Source: Bog-756 sp963734395 (GTDB taxonomy: Bacteria; Actinomycetota; Acidimicrobiia; Acidimicrobiales; RAAP-2). Taken from it: a stretch of 64,000 nt of DNA. Every line of letters begins with the position of its first letter. Within the stretch, counting starts at the first letter, position 1. The stretch spans positions 868,001-932,000 of the forward strand of contig CAVTGY010000007.1 in NCBI GenBank assembly GCA_963734395.1, given 5' to 3'. The notes beneath the pieces are model-generated. The model was not told the origin of the DNA and did no database searches. It was given only the letters and a program-made list of their open reading frames with translations. This document shows, piece after piece, positions 37,951 to 48,358 of the stretch. The translations under genes and the position numbers were made by a program.

Positions 37951-40442
37951 ATGAAAGAATACACGACTGCCGGATCCTCAGGGTCCGGCACGGACTCGAA
38001 GAACCGCGGCGACCCCGACTCCTGAAGCTGGCTCTGGTCCTGGTCGCGGTGGTGCTCGCCGCAGTGACCTCGCTGACCGTGGCCAACGTGATGGAGGCAT
38101 CAGCTGCGACGCTCAACGGTGTCGCCACCATCGCCAACCCGAACTCGCTTGCGTCCCTGTCCTCGGGGGGATCGACCACCCCGTTCACCGTCACCCTGCC
38201 CGGGCAATCTGCCTGCTCGGGTGACACCGCCTCCGACGGCTACCACATCTACAGCTACCTGGTCCAGGCCGGGACCAACCTCTCCAGTGTCACATTCGAG
38301 GGTGCGCCGTCGGTTGGCTACGGCCTCGTCAACACTTCCGGTACGTACTACGGGGCGGTCAACACGGCCCTGGGCACCGGCCAGATCAACGGCATCCCCG
38401 GTAACTTCGAATGGGGTGCGCTGGTCTCCGCCGACGGGCTGCCCGTCTCGAGCCTTCTCTACACCGGGGGGACGACCGGGGTCTGGGAGGCGGGGATCGC
38501 GTGCGCCAACTCCAGCGGTGACTTCTCGGACAACTGGAACACCGAGGTCACCTTCAGTGCCAGCAGCTCGGATCCCAACAAATTCGTGTGGTCGGCGGTT
38601 CCCGGCCGCAGCGGGGGTCTGCCCGAGATCACATCGGCCACCGACATCGGCTTTGCCAACGGACTCTCCAATTCATTCACCCCGACGGCGACGGGCAGCC
38701 CGACCCCGACCATCACCGAGTCCGGGACACTCCCGACCGGGGTCACCTTCACCGGTGGCGTGCTCTCGGGCACGCCCGATGTGACCGGTACCCTGCCTTC
38801 CACCTATCCGATCATCTTCACCGCCAGCAACACGGCGGGCACCGCTGCCACCCAGAATTTCAACCTCACGGTGGGTACCGCGGCCGCGGTGAGCTCCGCA
38901 TCGAGCACCACGTTCACCGAAGGAACATCGGGTAGCTTCCAGGTCACAGGCTCAGGCACCCCCTCTCCCCTGTTGAGCCAATCGGGAACCCTGCCGAGTG
39001 GAATCAGCTTCGATGCCACGACTGGGATCCTGGCGGGGACAGCCAAGGTCAGTGGTGTATTCACATTCAAATTCACCGCCACCAACGGCATCGGAACGCC
39101 AGGTAGTCAGACCTTCACCCTCACGATCGATGCAGTCCCGGTCATCACTTCGGCCGACAGCTACTCCTTCATCAAGGGCAGCTCGCCAAACTTCACAGTG
39201 ACCGCTTCGGGATATCCGGCACCCACCTTCTCCGACCCGGGTCCGTTGGATGGCCTGACCATGGGCACCAATGGTGCACTCTCCGGTACGGCCACCGCAT
39301 CCGGCGCCTTCGCCAGCACCGTCACCGCCACTAACGGCGTGGGTTCGCCGGCCACCCAGAGCTTCACCCTCAACGTGGACGCGCCGCCAAGCATCACCTC
39401 GGCCGACGCCACCTCGTTCAGCCAGGGCGCGGCCGGGAGCTTCATGGTGGTGGCAACCGGGAACCCGGCGCCGACCTTCACCGAGACCGGGCCCCTGCCG
39501 AGCGGGGTGAGCCTGAGCACCGCCGGGTTGCTCTCCGGCACGCCGGCCTACGGCACCGCCGGCAGCTACCCGATCACCATCACTGCGGCCAACGGAGTGG
39601 GTTCGCCGGGCACCCAGAGCTTCACCCTGACCGTGCTCGGGTTCCACATCTCGACCACGACGCTGCCCGACGGAGTCGCCGGGCAGGCCTACAGCCAGCA
39701 GCTGTCGACCCAGGGTGGAAACCCGACGCTCGGAACGGTGACCTGGAAGAAGGTCTCCCTACCCAAGGGCCTCGCCCTCAGCTCCACCGGCCTGCTCTCG
39801 GGCGTCCCGAGCATCAAGGCGGTCGGGCCCACCGCCGGCGTCGACGTCTCGGCCACCCTCGGACACAAGGGCCAGGTGGTGACGGCCACCATCCCCTTCA
39901 CCATCAACGCGGCCCCGACCTTCGGCAAGAAGCCGGTAGTCGCCGCCGCCTTCACCGAGGGGACCCCGGGCTCGGCCACCATTGTGACCACCGGCTCGCC
40001 GACCCCGACCATCGCCGAGTCCGGGCCTCTGCCCAGTGGGGTCACCTTCAACAACGGCGTGATCTCGGGCACCCCGGCGGTGACCGTCAACTCGGCGGTC
40101 TACAGCCTGACCATCACCGCCAGTAACGGCATCGCACCGGCGGCGACCGAGACGTTCACCCTGACCGTCTACGCCCCGCTGGCCGTGACCTCCCCGACCA
40201 GCCTTTCTCCCGCAACCCACGGTCAGCCCTACGGCCCGGTGACCTTCACCGCCACCGGGGCCAACGGCATCTACGCCTGGAAGAAGGTCTCGGTGCCCAA
40301 GGGACTGGCCATCAGCTCGGGCGGCGTGCTCTCGGGAACCCCCAAGAGCGCCGGTAGCGATACCGTGACCGTCGAAGTCGAGTCCAAGGACGGGAAAGTC
40401 AAGGTGTCCAAGGACTACTCGTTGCACCTCACGGTCAGCTGA
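37951..40442 (+). CDS. Secreted surface protein: novel N-terminal domain plus putative-Ig repeats (N-terminal frameshift)
   Basis: About 830 residues. ATG 37951 follows GAGAGG. One base is missing near 37998, between TDSKNR and RRPRLLKLALVLVAVV, and this break lies inside the signal-peptide region. After MEASA comes ATLNGVATIA and a ~140-residue domain with ACSGDTASDGYHIYSYL, YYGAVNTAL and WEAGIACANSSG. Paralogous domains occur at 51263 and 58991. The rest is about seven putative-Ig (He_PIG-type) repeats of ~85-90 residues, for example PLPSGVSLSTAGLLSGTPAY. No sorting signal or anchor is seen. It is probably an adhesin or surface binding protein. Confidence 0.75.
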
Positions 40443-40559
40443 CATCGAGAGGGCTCGCTCGCCGAACTGGCATGAAAGTCTCCCACAACGCGCCTCCGTC
40501 GATCATTGGTTCAGCTGACCCACGTACAGCGGAGTCGTGGCAGGAGCGGCTACCGATCT

Positions 40560-40877
40560 CTACGTGACTTTGTCGACGTGCTCGACTTGCAGGTCACACC
40601 CATCGAGTGCGGCGACTATGGCATCGTGGTTCCAACTAAAGAACCTGAAACAAGCGATGCTGCCGTCTGCTCGAGCAATAAGAGCGCTACGTCGGTCAGC
40701 CTTCACAAAAGCGACCTCATCGAGCGGCGAGTACCACTCCGACCGCAAAGGATATCTGGCGATGAGCTCCACTCCATCCTCCCCGATTGAGATTCGGGCA
40801 AACGGCCAACTGGTGGCGATGATGCCAAATGCTGTTGGTACGGACAGGCGAGCTCCCATGAACATGTGTTGGGTCAC
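40560..40877 (-). CDS. Small PH-like domain protein
   Basis: 105 residues, with no signal peptide. The alternating beta pattern (ARISIGEDGVELIARYP, EWYSPLDEVAFVKADR, ALIARADGSIACFRFFSW) and a final helix resemble bacterial PH-like domains. It lies about 90 bp downstream of the cyclase gene on the same strand and could be the last gene of the TIR/cyclase operon. The family call is tentative; an internal ATG near 40856 is an alternative start. Confidence 0.5.
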   Translation of the reverse strand: MTQHMFMGARLSVPTAFGIIATSWPFARISIGEDGVELIARYPLRSEWYSPLDEVAFVKADRRSALIARADGSIACFRFFSWNHDAIVAALDGCDLQVEHVDKVT

Positions 40878-40969
40878 CGCTGATCGATTATATGTCTACG
40901 GGGCACCCCGCTCTTACCGACCACCATCCATGGAGGAGCGTGTGTGGCTTGTGCCGTTCGTTCTACCTC

Positions 40970-42828
40970 CTATGAAGCCCGCTCTTCACCGCTGTCAGCT
41001 GAGCTCCGTCGCAATAGGTGGTACATGCGCAGGCGGCCGTAGTCCTTCGCCGCGGGCATGTGGCCTACGTAGTTGCAGTCGAGATCGTCGGCATCCTGCC
41101 AGCTCAAGCGATGCTGCGAAGGCCTCGGTTACGTAGACCTCGCCCGGAGGAGTGACGGGTTCGATCCTGGCCGTGCGGTTGATGTGGGAGCCCAGAAACG
41201 AACGTGCGTCCCGAGGACCGGATCGACAATAGGGAACACCGGCCCGACGTGTCCGGAGAGTCGAAGTGCCAGGTGCGGTCGGCAACCCGGCGGCTTCTAG
41301 GTCGATGTCATTCATGGCGTCTTGTAGATCGAGGGCGCAGCGAGCCGCGACCGGCGCGTTCGAGAGTACGGCGATCAGGGCGTCGCCCCAGGTGTTGCGG
41401 TGCTCGACCTCGGCTCCGTGGTGATCCAGAACGTGAGCGAGAGAGCCCATGACGACATCTGAGAATGCCAGGAGCTGCTCATCGGGCAGCTTGGAGAAGC
41501 CGCGCATGTCGCCGATCAAGAGCGCTCGGATCACACGAGCCGCCTCGGACACCCTCGGCTCCGTCGGTCGGGGGTGATCATCTCGGTCGTCGAGGTCGAC
41601 CGGTGCGACGGTCACGACGTCGTGCCCGGTGTGGCGCCATGTGGCCACGTCGACGGCGGTGCCAACGCCCCCAGTGGCAGGTGCACCGTCCCACAGAGCC
41701 AGTTGGAAGGCGTCAGCGTCGAGGAATCGGGCCCGCAGCAATGCCAGCCCCATGGCGAGTTCGGCACAGTAGGCGAAAAGGGAGTCATCTCCGAGGAAGC
41801 GCCCTTCGGTCGCATAGATCACTGACTCAGCAACCTTGAGACACTGGTGGAATCGCCGGACCCACTCCTGCCCCGAGGGCGCCACCGAGACCCGGAGGAA
41901 GTCCTCAATCGCACAGGGCAACACAACATGGAGCTCCGCTCCTGCTCTGAGCAGTGCTTCAGCCCACAGGATGTCCCCACCACTGGCGAGCGACCCATAG
42001 GCGAAGCCGACGGAGTGACGTTCCAGCACACGGGCAATCTGGTCAGCGGCCCGGACCTCGTCGAAACGTCGTCGAGGACCAGTACTGTCATCGGCGAAGA
42101 TCATGTGCCCGCAGAAGTGGGCGACCGCCGGTCCGGCCAGAGCTGACAACAACCCGGTATCGGTTCCGGTCATGTTGCAGACCATGCGGAGCTGTCGGCG
42201 GGTGGTTGACAGAGCGCCATAGTCGCCATCGTGAATCTGGGCCGCACGCACCAACTCGGAACGAGCCGCCCTCGGATCACCAAGCAGCAGCAGAGCCTCC
42301 GCTCGGGTGGCCACCGCGTAGTAGGAATTGTCTCCGGAGTTTTCAACCGCCTCTAGGGCCTCGGCGGCAAGGCCACGCGCCGCGGCGGTATCACCAGCCA
42401 CAAGACTCAACGTGGCAGCGTTGATGGCGGGAAAGTAGCCTCCACTTCGATCCCAGATCCGCCTGTATGACGAAGCTGCCATCGCGGCCAGTTTCAATCG
42501 TTCGTCACCCATGGCAGCGAGGGACCGGTCCTTCTGGATCCGAGCAGTCGAGCGCGGACACGTCTTCGGAGTCGATCTCTGACAACCCCAGTTCGTTGAA
42601 CCGCCGCTCGGCTTCGTAGGTGGCGCCAGTGCGAGCCAAGGCAAGAACCGCTCGGTAAGCGAGCCCGACATCTCCGGGGTGTTCCTCAAGTCCACGCGCC
42701 GCAATGTCATGGGCCGCCAGCAGCTCACCGCGCTTCTCCTCGCGCCGTACCATCTCCAGCCATTGGGACGCGGGCAGGGTTCCCGTTCGGCTCGTGAGGT
42801 TGTCGTCCAACGCAGCCACTTGGCGCAT
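40970..42828 (-). pseudogene. TPR-SLOG-like-class III cyclase protein, four frameshifts
   Basis: About 619 residues once four indels are corrected (near 42540 +1, 41270 +1, 41205 -1, 41115 +1). The N-terminal ~250 residues are helical TPR-like repeats of the TRAFs-binding (DUF4071) type, with GGYFPAINAATLSLVAGD. A Rossmann-like SLOG/LOG-type segment follows (CGHMIFADDS, ASGGDILWAEALLRAGAELH). The C-terminus is a class III cyclase domain with metal Asp residues in LLIGDMRGFSKL and NTWGDALIAV and NRTARIEP for transition-state contact. The catalytic residues survive. It starts 49 bp after the TIR gene, on the same strand. Both the domains and the pairing suggest nucleotide signalling in conflict or stress. 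Confidence 0.7.
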
Positions 42829-42877
42829 CGTAGTGGTCTTCGAACGAAGTCGACCTTTGGAGCGGCAGCGCCGCCGT

Positions 42878-45800
42878 TCAGGTCAGTGGGTACTGGGGGC
42901 AGGTAGCGCGACGGGGGCCCGCCCATGACAGATACTTCTGCCACTCCTGCTCGGTGAGGTTGCGACCGGCAAGGCCACAAGCGGCGCTACGCAAGTTTGA
43001 GGGAGAGATGTTCCAAACCTCGCCGCCACCGCCTGGGGCTTGGGTGTAAAACGTGGTCCCATTCACGCCGATCAGCACAATACTTTCGGTGGCGTCGGGT
43101 ATCCACGGCCCTACCGGCTGCTGGGCGTCGAGGTCAACGAGTCGCCATCCTTGCCCACTGTTGATGACCGCCCCATTGCCATCGGGGGTGCTGACGACTC
43201 TGTAGATGAACGCGGTGGGCACCGAGATGGCTTGGGTCACGGGCTTGAGCGTGTGCGCGTCGAAGACGCGTACCGAGGTCGGGTAGGAGACCACAAGGCG
43301 CTGGCCGTTGGCGTCTGCGGAGATAGCGCTGGCTCCCGGGAACGCAACGGCGACTCGGGGCTTCTGATCCAGATGGGTCAATCGGTAGATACCGCCGCGG
43401 CCGTTGCCCCCGCCCCCGCCGGCCCAGAGGATCTTGGAGTCGGGGCTGAAGAAAATACAAATTGACGGCGATGTACCCGCTCAGGGGCTCGACGAACCTC
43501 AGGGTCTTGTCGGCCACGTCGTACAGCGCCACTGAGGCTGGGCCAGGCTGCCCGACTTGTGGATAGGTGCCGATGGCGATCTGGCGACCATCGGGCGACC
43601 ATGCGCACAGAGCAGGATCGACGAGGCCGGCGGCGACCCCCGGAGCGCTGCTCAGTACCGGGAATGGTGGCGCCCCGCCGCGCACGACGATGTCTCCGGT
43701 GGCGACCGACACTGTGGCGATGTGGCCGGTGCCTGGATCGACACACATAACAGCGGGTAGGGGGAGCTGTATGAGGTTCTGGACGGCAGTGGGTAGTTCC
43801 TGCAGATTCTGGTCGATGGGGATAGGAGGCCCCAACGGGCGGTAACCGGGACCGAGGATGCTGACCGATCGTTCGTTATCGAGGGTCGAGGTCCCAAAGA
43901 ATCGATCGGGCATTGCGGTCGGGATGTAGGGATAGATGGCTTTGAACTGCGCTGGGGTGCGCGTCGCGAGCACCGATGTTCCGCTCAGGTCCCAAAGCTC
44001 TATCGGCCCGGATCCGACGGTGGCCGTCAGGACATGGACGGAGTCGAGAAACAGGAACGGGCCGGCGACGGTGTTGGTCGGGAGTACGGGGACGTTGGCG
44101 AGCGGGGTGAGGGTGGCGGCGTCGAAGATCCCAAAGCCGTTGGTGGTGGAGATGCCGAGCCGGCTGTCGGTCGTGTCGTAACCGACATATGCCTGACCAC
44201 CACCGTAGCTGGAGCCCACGGTGATCATGGTGGGAGTCGGGTCGGGGGTGTTGAGGTCGTACCACGAGGCGTCACTCGATCCCCCCGTCAGAGTGCTCAG
44301 TACGATGCGATGACGGGTCCAGTCAAGTGCGATCGATGACGTGCCGGCAGCGCCGAAGCTAAGCAGCGCCTCGCCACTAGCCACGTCGTCGACCACGATC
44401 TCGCTGCCAGTCGGGGTCGGTGAGGCCGTGGCGATCACGCTTCCATCCGAACTGAACGCGACCAAGTCAACCCGGGTGCGTTCACCGAGAAGGGGCGGGT
44501 CCGCCACCCACCGGCCGCCGACTTGGGAAAAGACGCTGACCGATCGACCGAAATAGGGGGCAGGCGCCGCCGAGTTCTGTGGCACAACCGCCACGCCGGG
44601 CGGTGCACTGTCCGATACGGCGAGGGACTGGCCGTTGGGACTCAACACGATGGTGGCGTAGTCGCCGGGGAACTGGTGGAGTCCACTCGGGAATTGCGGG
44701 CCCTGCGGCTCGAGGGTGCGGCCCGAGTAGAGCTGGATCATGCCGTCACTGGAGATGACGGCGAGGAGCCGGCCGTCGGCGGTCGCCGACATGTCCAGGG
44801 GCCCTATGGTGGCGTCGCCCAGAGGTGCGTTTGGCCAGGTTTGGCGGACGCCGGTCTGCCAGTCCCACACCTGGAGGATGTTCCTGTTGAGGGTCGTGCC
44901 CCGGTTCGGGCTCACCAGGACCACTCGATCGCCCACGAGGGGGGCCAAGTCAAAAGCCGGGCTCCCGAAGGTCCGCTGAAGGCGCGGCTCGGCCAGCACC
45001 GCGTTCATGAGGGCGTCGCGAGTGTCAGCGCTCGGCTGGCGCCGGTCGGCTTCGATGGCCAACAGCGTGGCCAACTGCCGATTCGATGTGAGCTGTGCTT
45101 GAGACTCGGCGACGAGCAGTTCCTGATGCGACACCGCGGTAGCCGCCCGGGCATTGTTGCGTTGGGCCAGGGCGAAGACACCGAACACGACCGCGAGCAC
45201 CATGAGGACTGTGACCAAACCCATGGCACCGCGGGCCAATCTTCGGGCCCGTCGGTGTTGGCGGATGTCCTCACCTTCGAGTTCGTCCTTGGCCACGCCG
45301 TGCATGGGTGCCGCCAAATCCGCCACCGCGGAGCGGAACTGGCTGTTGCGCATGTCCAGATCCGTCTCGTCCCGGGCCCAGCGCATATCCAGGTGCCGGG
45401 GTTCGTCACGCAGCGCTCCTCGCAGGGCTACGGGAACGGCGGAGGACTGGACTGTGAAGTCACGGATGTCCGCATCCCACTCCCAGGTGCCGTCGGTGAC
45501 CACGGGCAAGATCTGATCCACCGACTTGGTGGCGAGCCAATGGGAGATCTCCTTGTTCACCCATTCGGACTGGGCACCATCCTCGGAGGCCAAGAGCACG
45601 AACCATTGGCTCTCGTCTATTGCCTTCTCGATGGCCGACCACAGGTGTGGGTTGGTCGACAACCCCGTCTCGTCGCGGAAGATCCGGAGCGCCCGACGGC
45701 TGTTCCACGGCTTGGCCAGAAGCTGCAGTCCCCGCTGAAAGGCGGGCGCCAGGCGACCGTCCGTTGCGTGACTGTAGGAAATGAAGCCGTCGTAGGGCAT
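42878..45800 (-). CDS. TIR domain-transmembrane-beta-propeller protein (one frameshift)
   Basis: About 973 residues. The N-terminal TIR domain (1-~150) has YDGFISYSH and SEWVNKEISHWLATK, whose Glu84 matches the catalytic Glu of NAD-cleaving TIRs. A juxtamembrane RRARRLAR and a single transmembrane helix (~191-212) follow, then a coiled segment with VSHQELLVAESQAQLTS. The remaining ~650 residues are WD40/propeller-like repeats (VLSPNGQSLAVSD, VAFSSDGSVIATASP). One extra base near 43457 breaks the last blade region. The propeller would lie on the far side of the membrane or act as sensor. It is the first gene of an operon with the cyclase. Confidence 0.8.
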
Positions 45801-46298
45801 CCGCCGTCTCCAATCGTCCTGCAGGCGATTTTGTCACATGTCGGAGATGGTGCTCCACGAATCTAACGCTCGACTCAATCCAGTTACGAAGCGAGCAGGA
45901 CTCAGCCATCCGAGCGAGGCTCCATTCGCCGCCCGCAATGGTGACACCGGGGGAGCGGCCAAAGGTCTCTGCAGGTTTGGACGTGAGGGGCCACTGGCTC
46001 AGTTGGAATCAATGTAGATCTGAAGGTACGACCTGTCGTTGATTGCTTTCCGATCGTGTTCTGCGATCCTGCGGCTCCATCGCGCTGGGACGTGCTCAGC
46101 GTGAGCGACTCCTCACGGAGAGAGTGCCGGTGCGCGGTGACCGGGTCGATAATGGGTGAAGCCCGTTGGCCCAGCGATGACCTGACTTCCAACGGGCGGC
46201 GCCCATTACCGCGAGATGAGCTCAGAAGGTATCGAGTGCAGGATCGCGACACCCTCCTTATCTGGTGGTGTAAAATTTGAAGTCCGAGGGATGCACTC
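45801..46298. other. Divergent intergenic region
   Basis: 498 bp between the TIR gene and the glycosyltransferase. Short ORFs here look non-coding. TAAAAT at 46271-46276 could be a -10 element for the glycosyltransferase, but no good -35 precedes it. No RNA gene was recognised. Confidence 0.4.
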
Positions 46299-48071
46299 GT
46301 GGCGTCTCTTCAGACCCAGTCCATTCGTGCCGACAACGTGTCCATGGGAGTGACGACAGTGTCTCAGGCTCCTAGTCACGCCGTCCTGGCCGACCGGACT
46401 TCATTGCACCCTCGAGAGCGAAGGGTTGCACCACAACTGGTCGCCCTCCTACTGGTTGTGTTAGTCGGAGGAGTGGTGCCTGTTCTTATCGCTCGACACT
46501 TTGGTGCCCTCGGGGTTCCCAAGGATGACGACTGGTCGTACACGCTTAGTGCGTTCCATTTCGCCGATTCAGGGAAACTCAACGGTAACAACTGGGGCGC
46601 GATGAGCCTGGTGGGGCAGTTGGTGTTGGCGGTCCCAGTCGTCTGGCTGTTTGGTCACAGCATCGTCGCTTTGCAAATGGAGGTCGTCGTTATGGGGGTG
46701 GTGGGCCTCATTGCGGTATTCGACCTGGCCAAACGCGTGATTTCACCGAACAAGGCACTCTTCGTCGCCTTGATAGTCGCAGTGGGACCGATGTGGGCGA
46801 GCTTGAGTGTCAGCTTCATGACAGACGTTCCCGCTTTCTCCCTTGCAATGGTGAGTTTGGCTCTCGGGGCGCGTGGGGTAGGGCGTGACGGCATCGATTC
46901 CAAGTTCTTCTGGCCATCGGTGGTCGTTGGATTGGTGGCGTTCACCGTGCGGGAGTACGCGCTGATTGCGCCACTGGCAGTGGTCGTCTCGGCGATGGTG
47001 GTTGAAAGGCGCTCACGTCCGGTCCTTGTCCGCATGACGGCTACGTTGCTCGGCGTCCTTGCCCTCGCCGGTGTTTTTCTCCTATGGCGTGGATCGCTTC
47101 CTGGTTTCCAGTCGCTTACGCCGCTTCGCCCCCACCTGAGCTCGATCAGAGCGACCGCGAACGTGAGCTTACAATCAGCAGTTCTTGTCGGCCTCCTGGT
47201 TACTCCGGCGATCGTTCTTGCCGGGCCCTGGCGTCTTCTCACCAGATCGTGGAATCGAGCACCTCGTGCAACGGTAGGTGTGGCGATCATCATGACCGCA
47301 GCACTCGTCGCCGAGAATGCGACAAGAGTGTCTCACGGGTTCATAGGCCCTGGAGACTCCGTACTTCCCAGCGGATCATTCGGCACGGCACTCATTGCCG
47401 GGGCACGACCAAACTTGCTCCCGGTCGGGATCTTGGCGGCGTTGGCCATCGTCGGGTTGCTGTCGGCAGTCGTACTTTCCGTCGCGTGCGTGCCACCAGT
47501 CGCAGATTTGTGGGTTCGAATCCGGGTGCGAAATCTCAGCACACAAAGGTCAATGGTGCCCATCATCTTGGCACTTGCCATGTGCGGCTATATCGCCACC
47601 ATCGTATTGTCGCTCGTGACGGAGTTGAACTATTGGGACAGATACATCCTCCCTCTCCTACCGATTGTTTGCATTTTGGTGCTTCTCGCAAGTGCCGATG
47701 TCGTTACGACAAGGATTTGCCGCATAGGAGGCGCCGCGGCCTTGGTGCTCCTTGCCGCATTCGGCACGACCTACGCGGCCAATGCTGCTTCCTATGCCGG
47801 ATCTTCGTGGCGTCTCGCTTCCGATGCGGCGCAGATCGCCGGATCGTCGCAGCGGGTCGATGGAGGGTTCGTGTGGAACAACTATCAATCGGGAACGTTC
47901 CTATTTCAAGCCTTCACATTTGAATACAGCCGCAATGAACATCCTTGTATTGCGCTCCGAACGGAAGAACATCCATCGACCAATAGTGCAACCGTTCTTC
48001 CTGTGTCCAGAGTCTGGGGCGCATTCGGCGCAGGGACTTGGATCGAAGCCCAGAAGACCGGCCACTGTTGA
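46299..48071 (+). CDS. GT-C-type integral membrane glycosyltransferase (GT39-like)
   Basis: 590 residues with about 11-12 predicted transmembrane helices. The first extracytoplasmic loop contains PKDDDWSYTLSAFHFADSGK, with the acidic DD motif of GT-C enzymes that use polyprenyl-phosphate sugars. A final soluble segment of ~90 residues (SSQRVDGGFVWNNYQSG) follows the last helix. Such proteins mannosylate or otherwise glycosylate secreted proteins or wall lipids. GTG 46299 is the annotated start; ATG 46344 is possible. Its codon usage is less GC-rich than the neighbours, hinting at transfer. It lies next to large surface-protein genes, which could be substrates. Confidence 0.72.
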   Translation: MASLQTQSIRADNVSMGVTTVSQAPSHAVLADRTSLHPRERRVAPQLVALLLVVLVGGVVPVLIARHFGALGVPKDDDWSYTLSAFHFADSGKLNGNNWGAMSLVGQLVLAVPVVWLFGHSIVALQMEVVVMGVVGLIAVFDLAKRVISPNKALFVALIVAVGPMWASLSVSFMTDVPAFSLAMVSLALGARGVGRDGIDSKFFWPSVVVGLVAFTVREYALIAPLAVVVSAMVVERRSRPVLVRMTATLLGVLALAGVFLLWRGSLPGFQSLTPLRPHLSSIRATANVSLQSAVLVGLLVTPAIVLAGPWRLLTRSWNRAPRATVGVAIIMTAALVAENATRVSHGFIGPGDSVLPSGSFGTALIAGARPNLLPVGILAALAIVGLLSAVVLSVACVPPVADLWVRIRVRNLSTQRSMVPIILALAMCGYIATIVLSLVTELNYWDRYILPLLPIVCILVLLASADVVTTRICRIGGAAALVLLAAFGTTYAANAASYAGSSWRLASDAAQIAGSSQRVDGGFVWNNYQSGTFLFQAFTFEYSRNEHPCIALRTEEHPSTNSATVLPVSRVWGAFGAGTWIEAQKTGHC

Positions 48072-48213
48072 GTCGAGCCGGTCGATTGGTCGGGTTAGAC
48101 CGCGTCTGAGCGCGACCACCAACGCCGCTTGGGTACGAGTCGCCCGAACGTGTCGGTCGATGACACCCTTGGGGGTATGCTCCTGAACTCGCATCGATCT
48201 GGGGTACTCATGA

Positions 48214-48229
48214 TCACCATCCGTGGTGA
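48214..48229. other. Hairpin with TCCG tetraloop
   Basis: TCACCA-TCCG-TGGTGA is a perfect 6-bp hairpin in the 287-bp spacer before the beta-helix protein gene. It could be an operator or an RNA element; there is no further support. Confidence 0.2.
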
Positions 48230-48358
48230 CCCGATCGCTCATCGAGAACATCATGTGGCGGCAAGAGTGACACTCGTTGCTGGTCAGGCCCCTCGGTGCT
48301 AAGCATCTGGAAAGGCAGGCGTGCAGACAGCACCCCAAGAGGGCAGGTTGGTGGTCTC

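Noticed and set aside
41155..41175. GGGTTCGATCC resembling a T-arm
   Set aside because: Part of the cyclase domain coding sequence, with no cloverleaf.
47505..47525. T-arm-like GGGTTCGAATCC suggesting a tRNA
   Set aside because: It lies inside the glycosyltransferase reading frame, and no acceptor stem, D-arm or anticodon arm could be folded around it.
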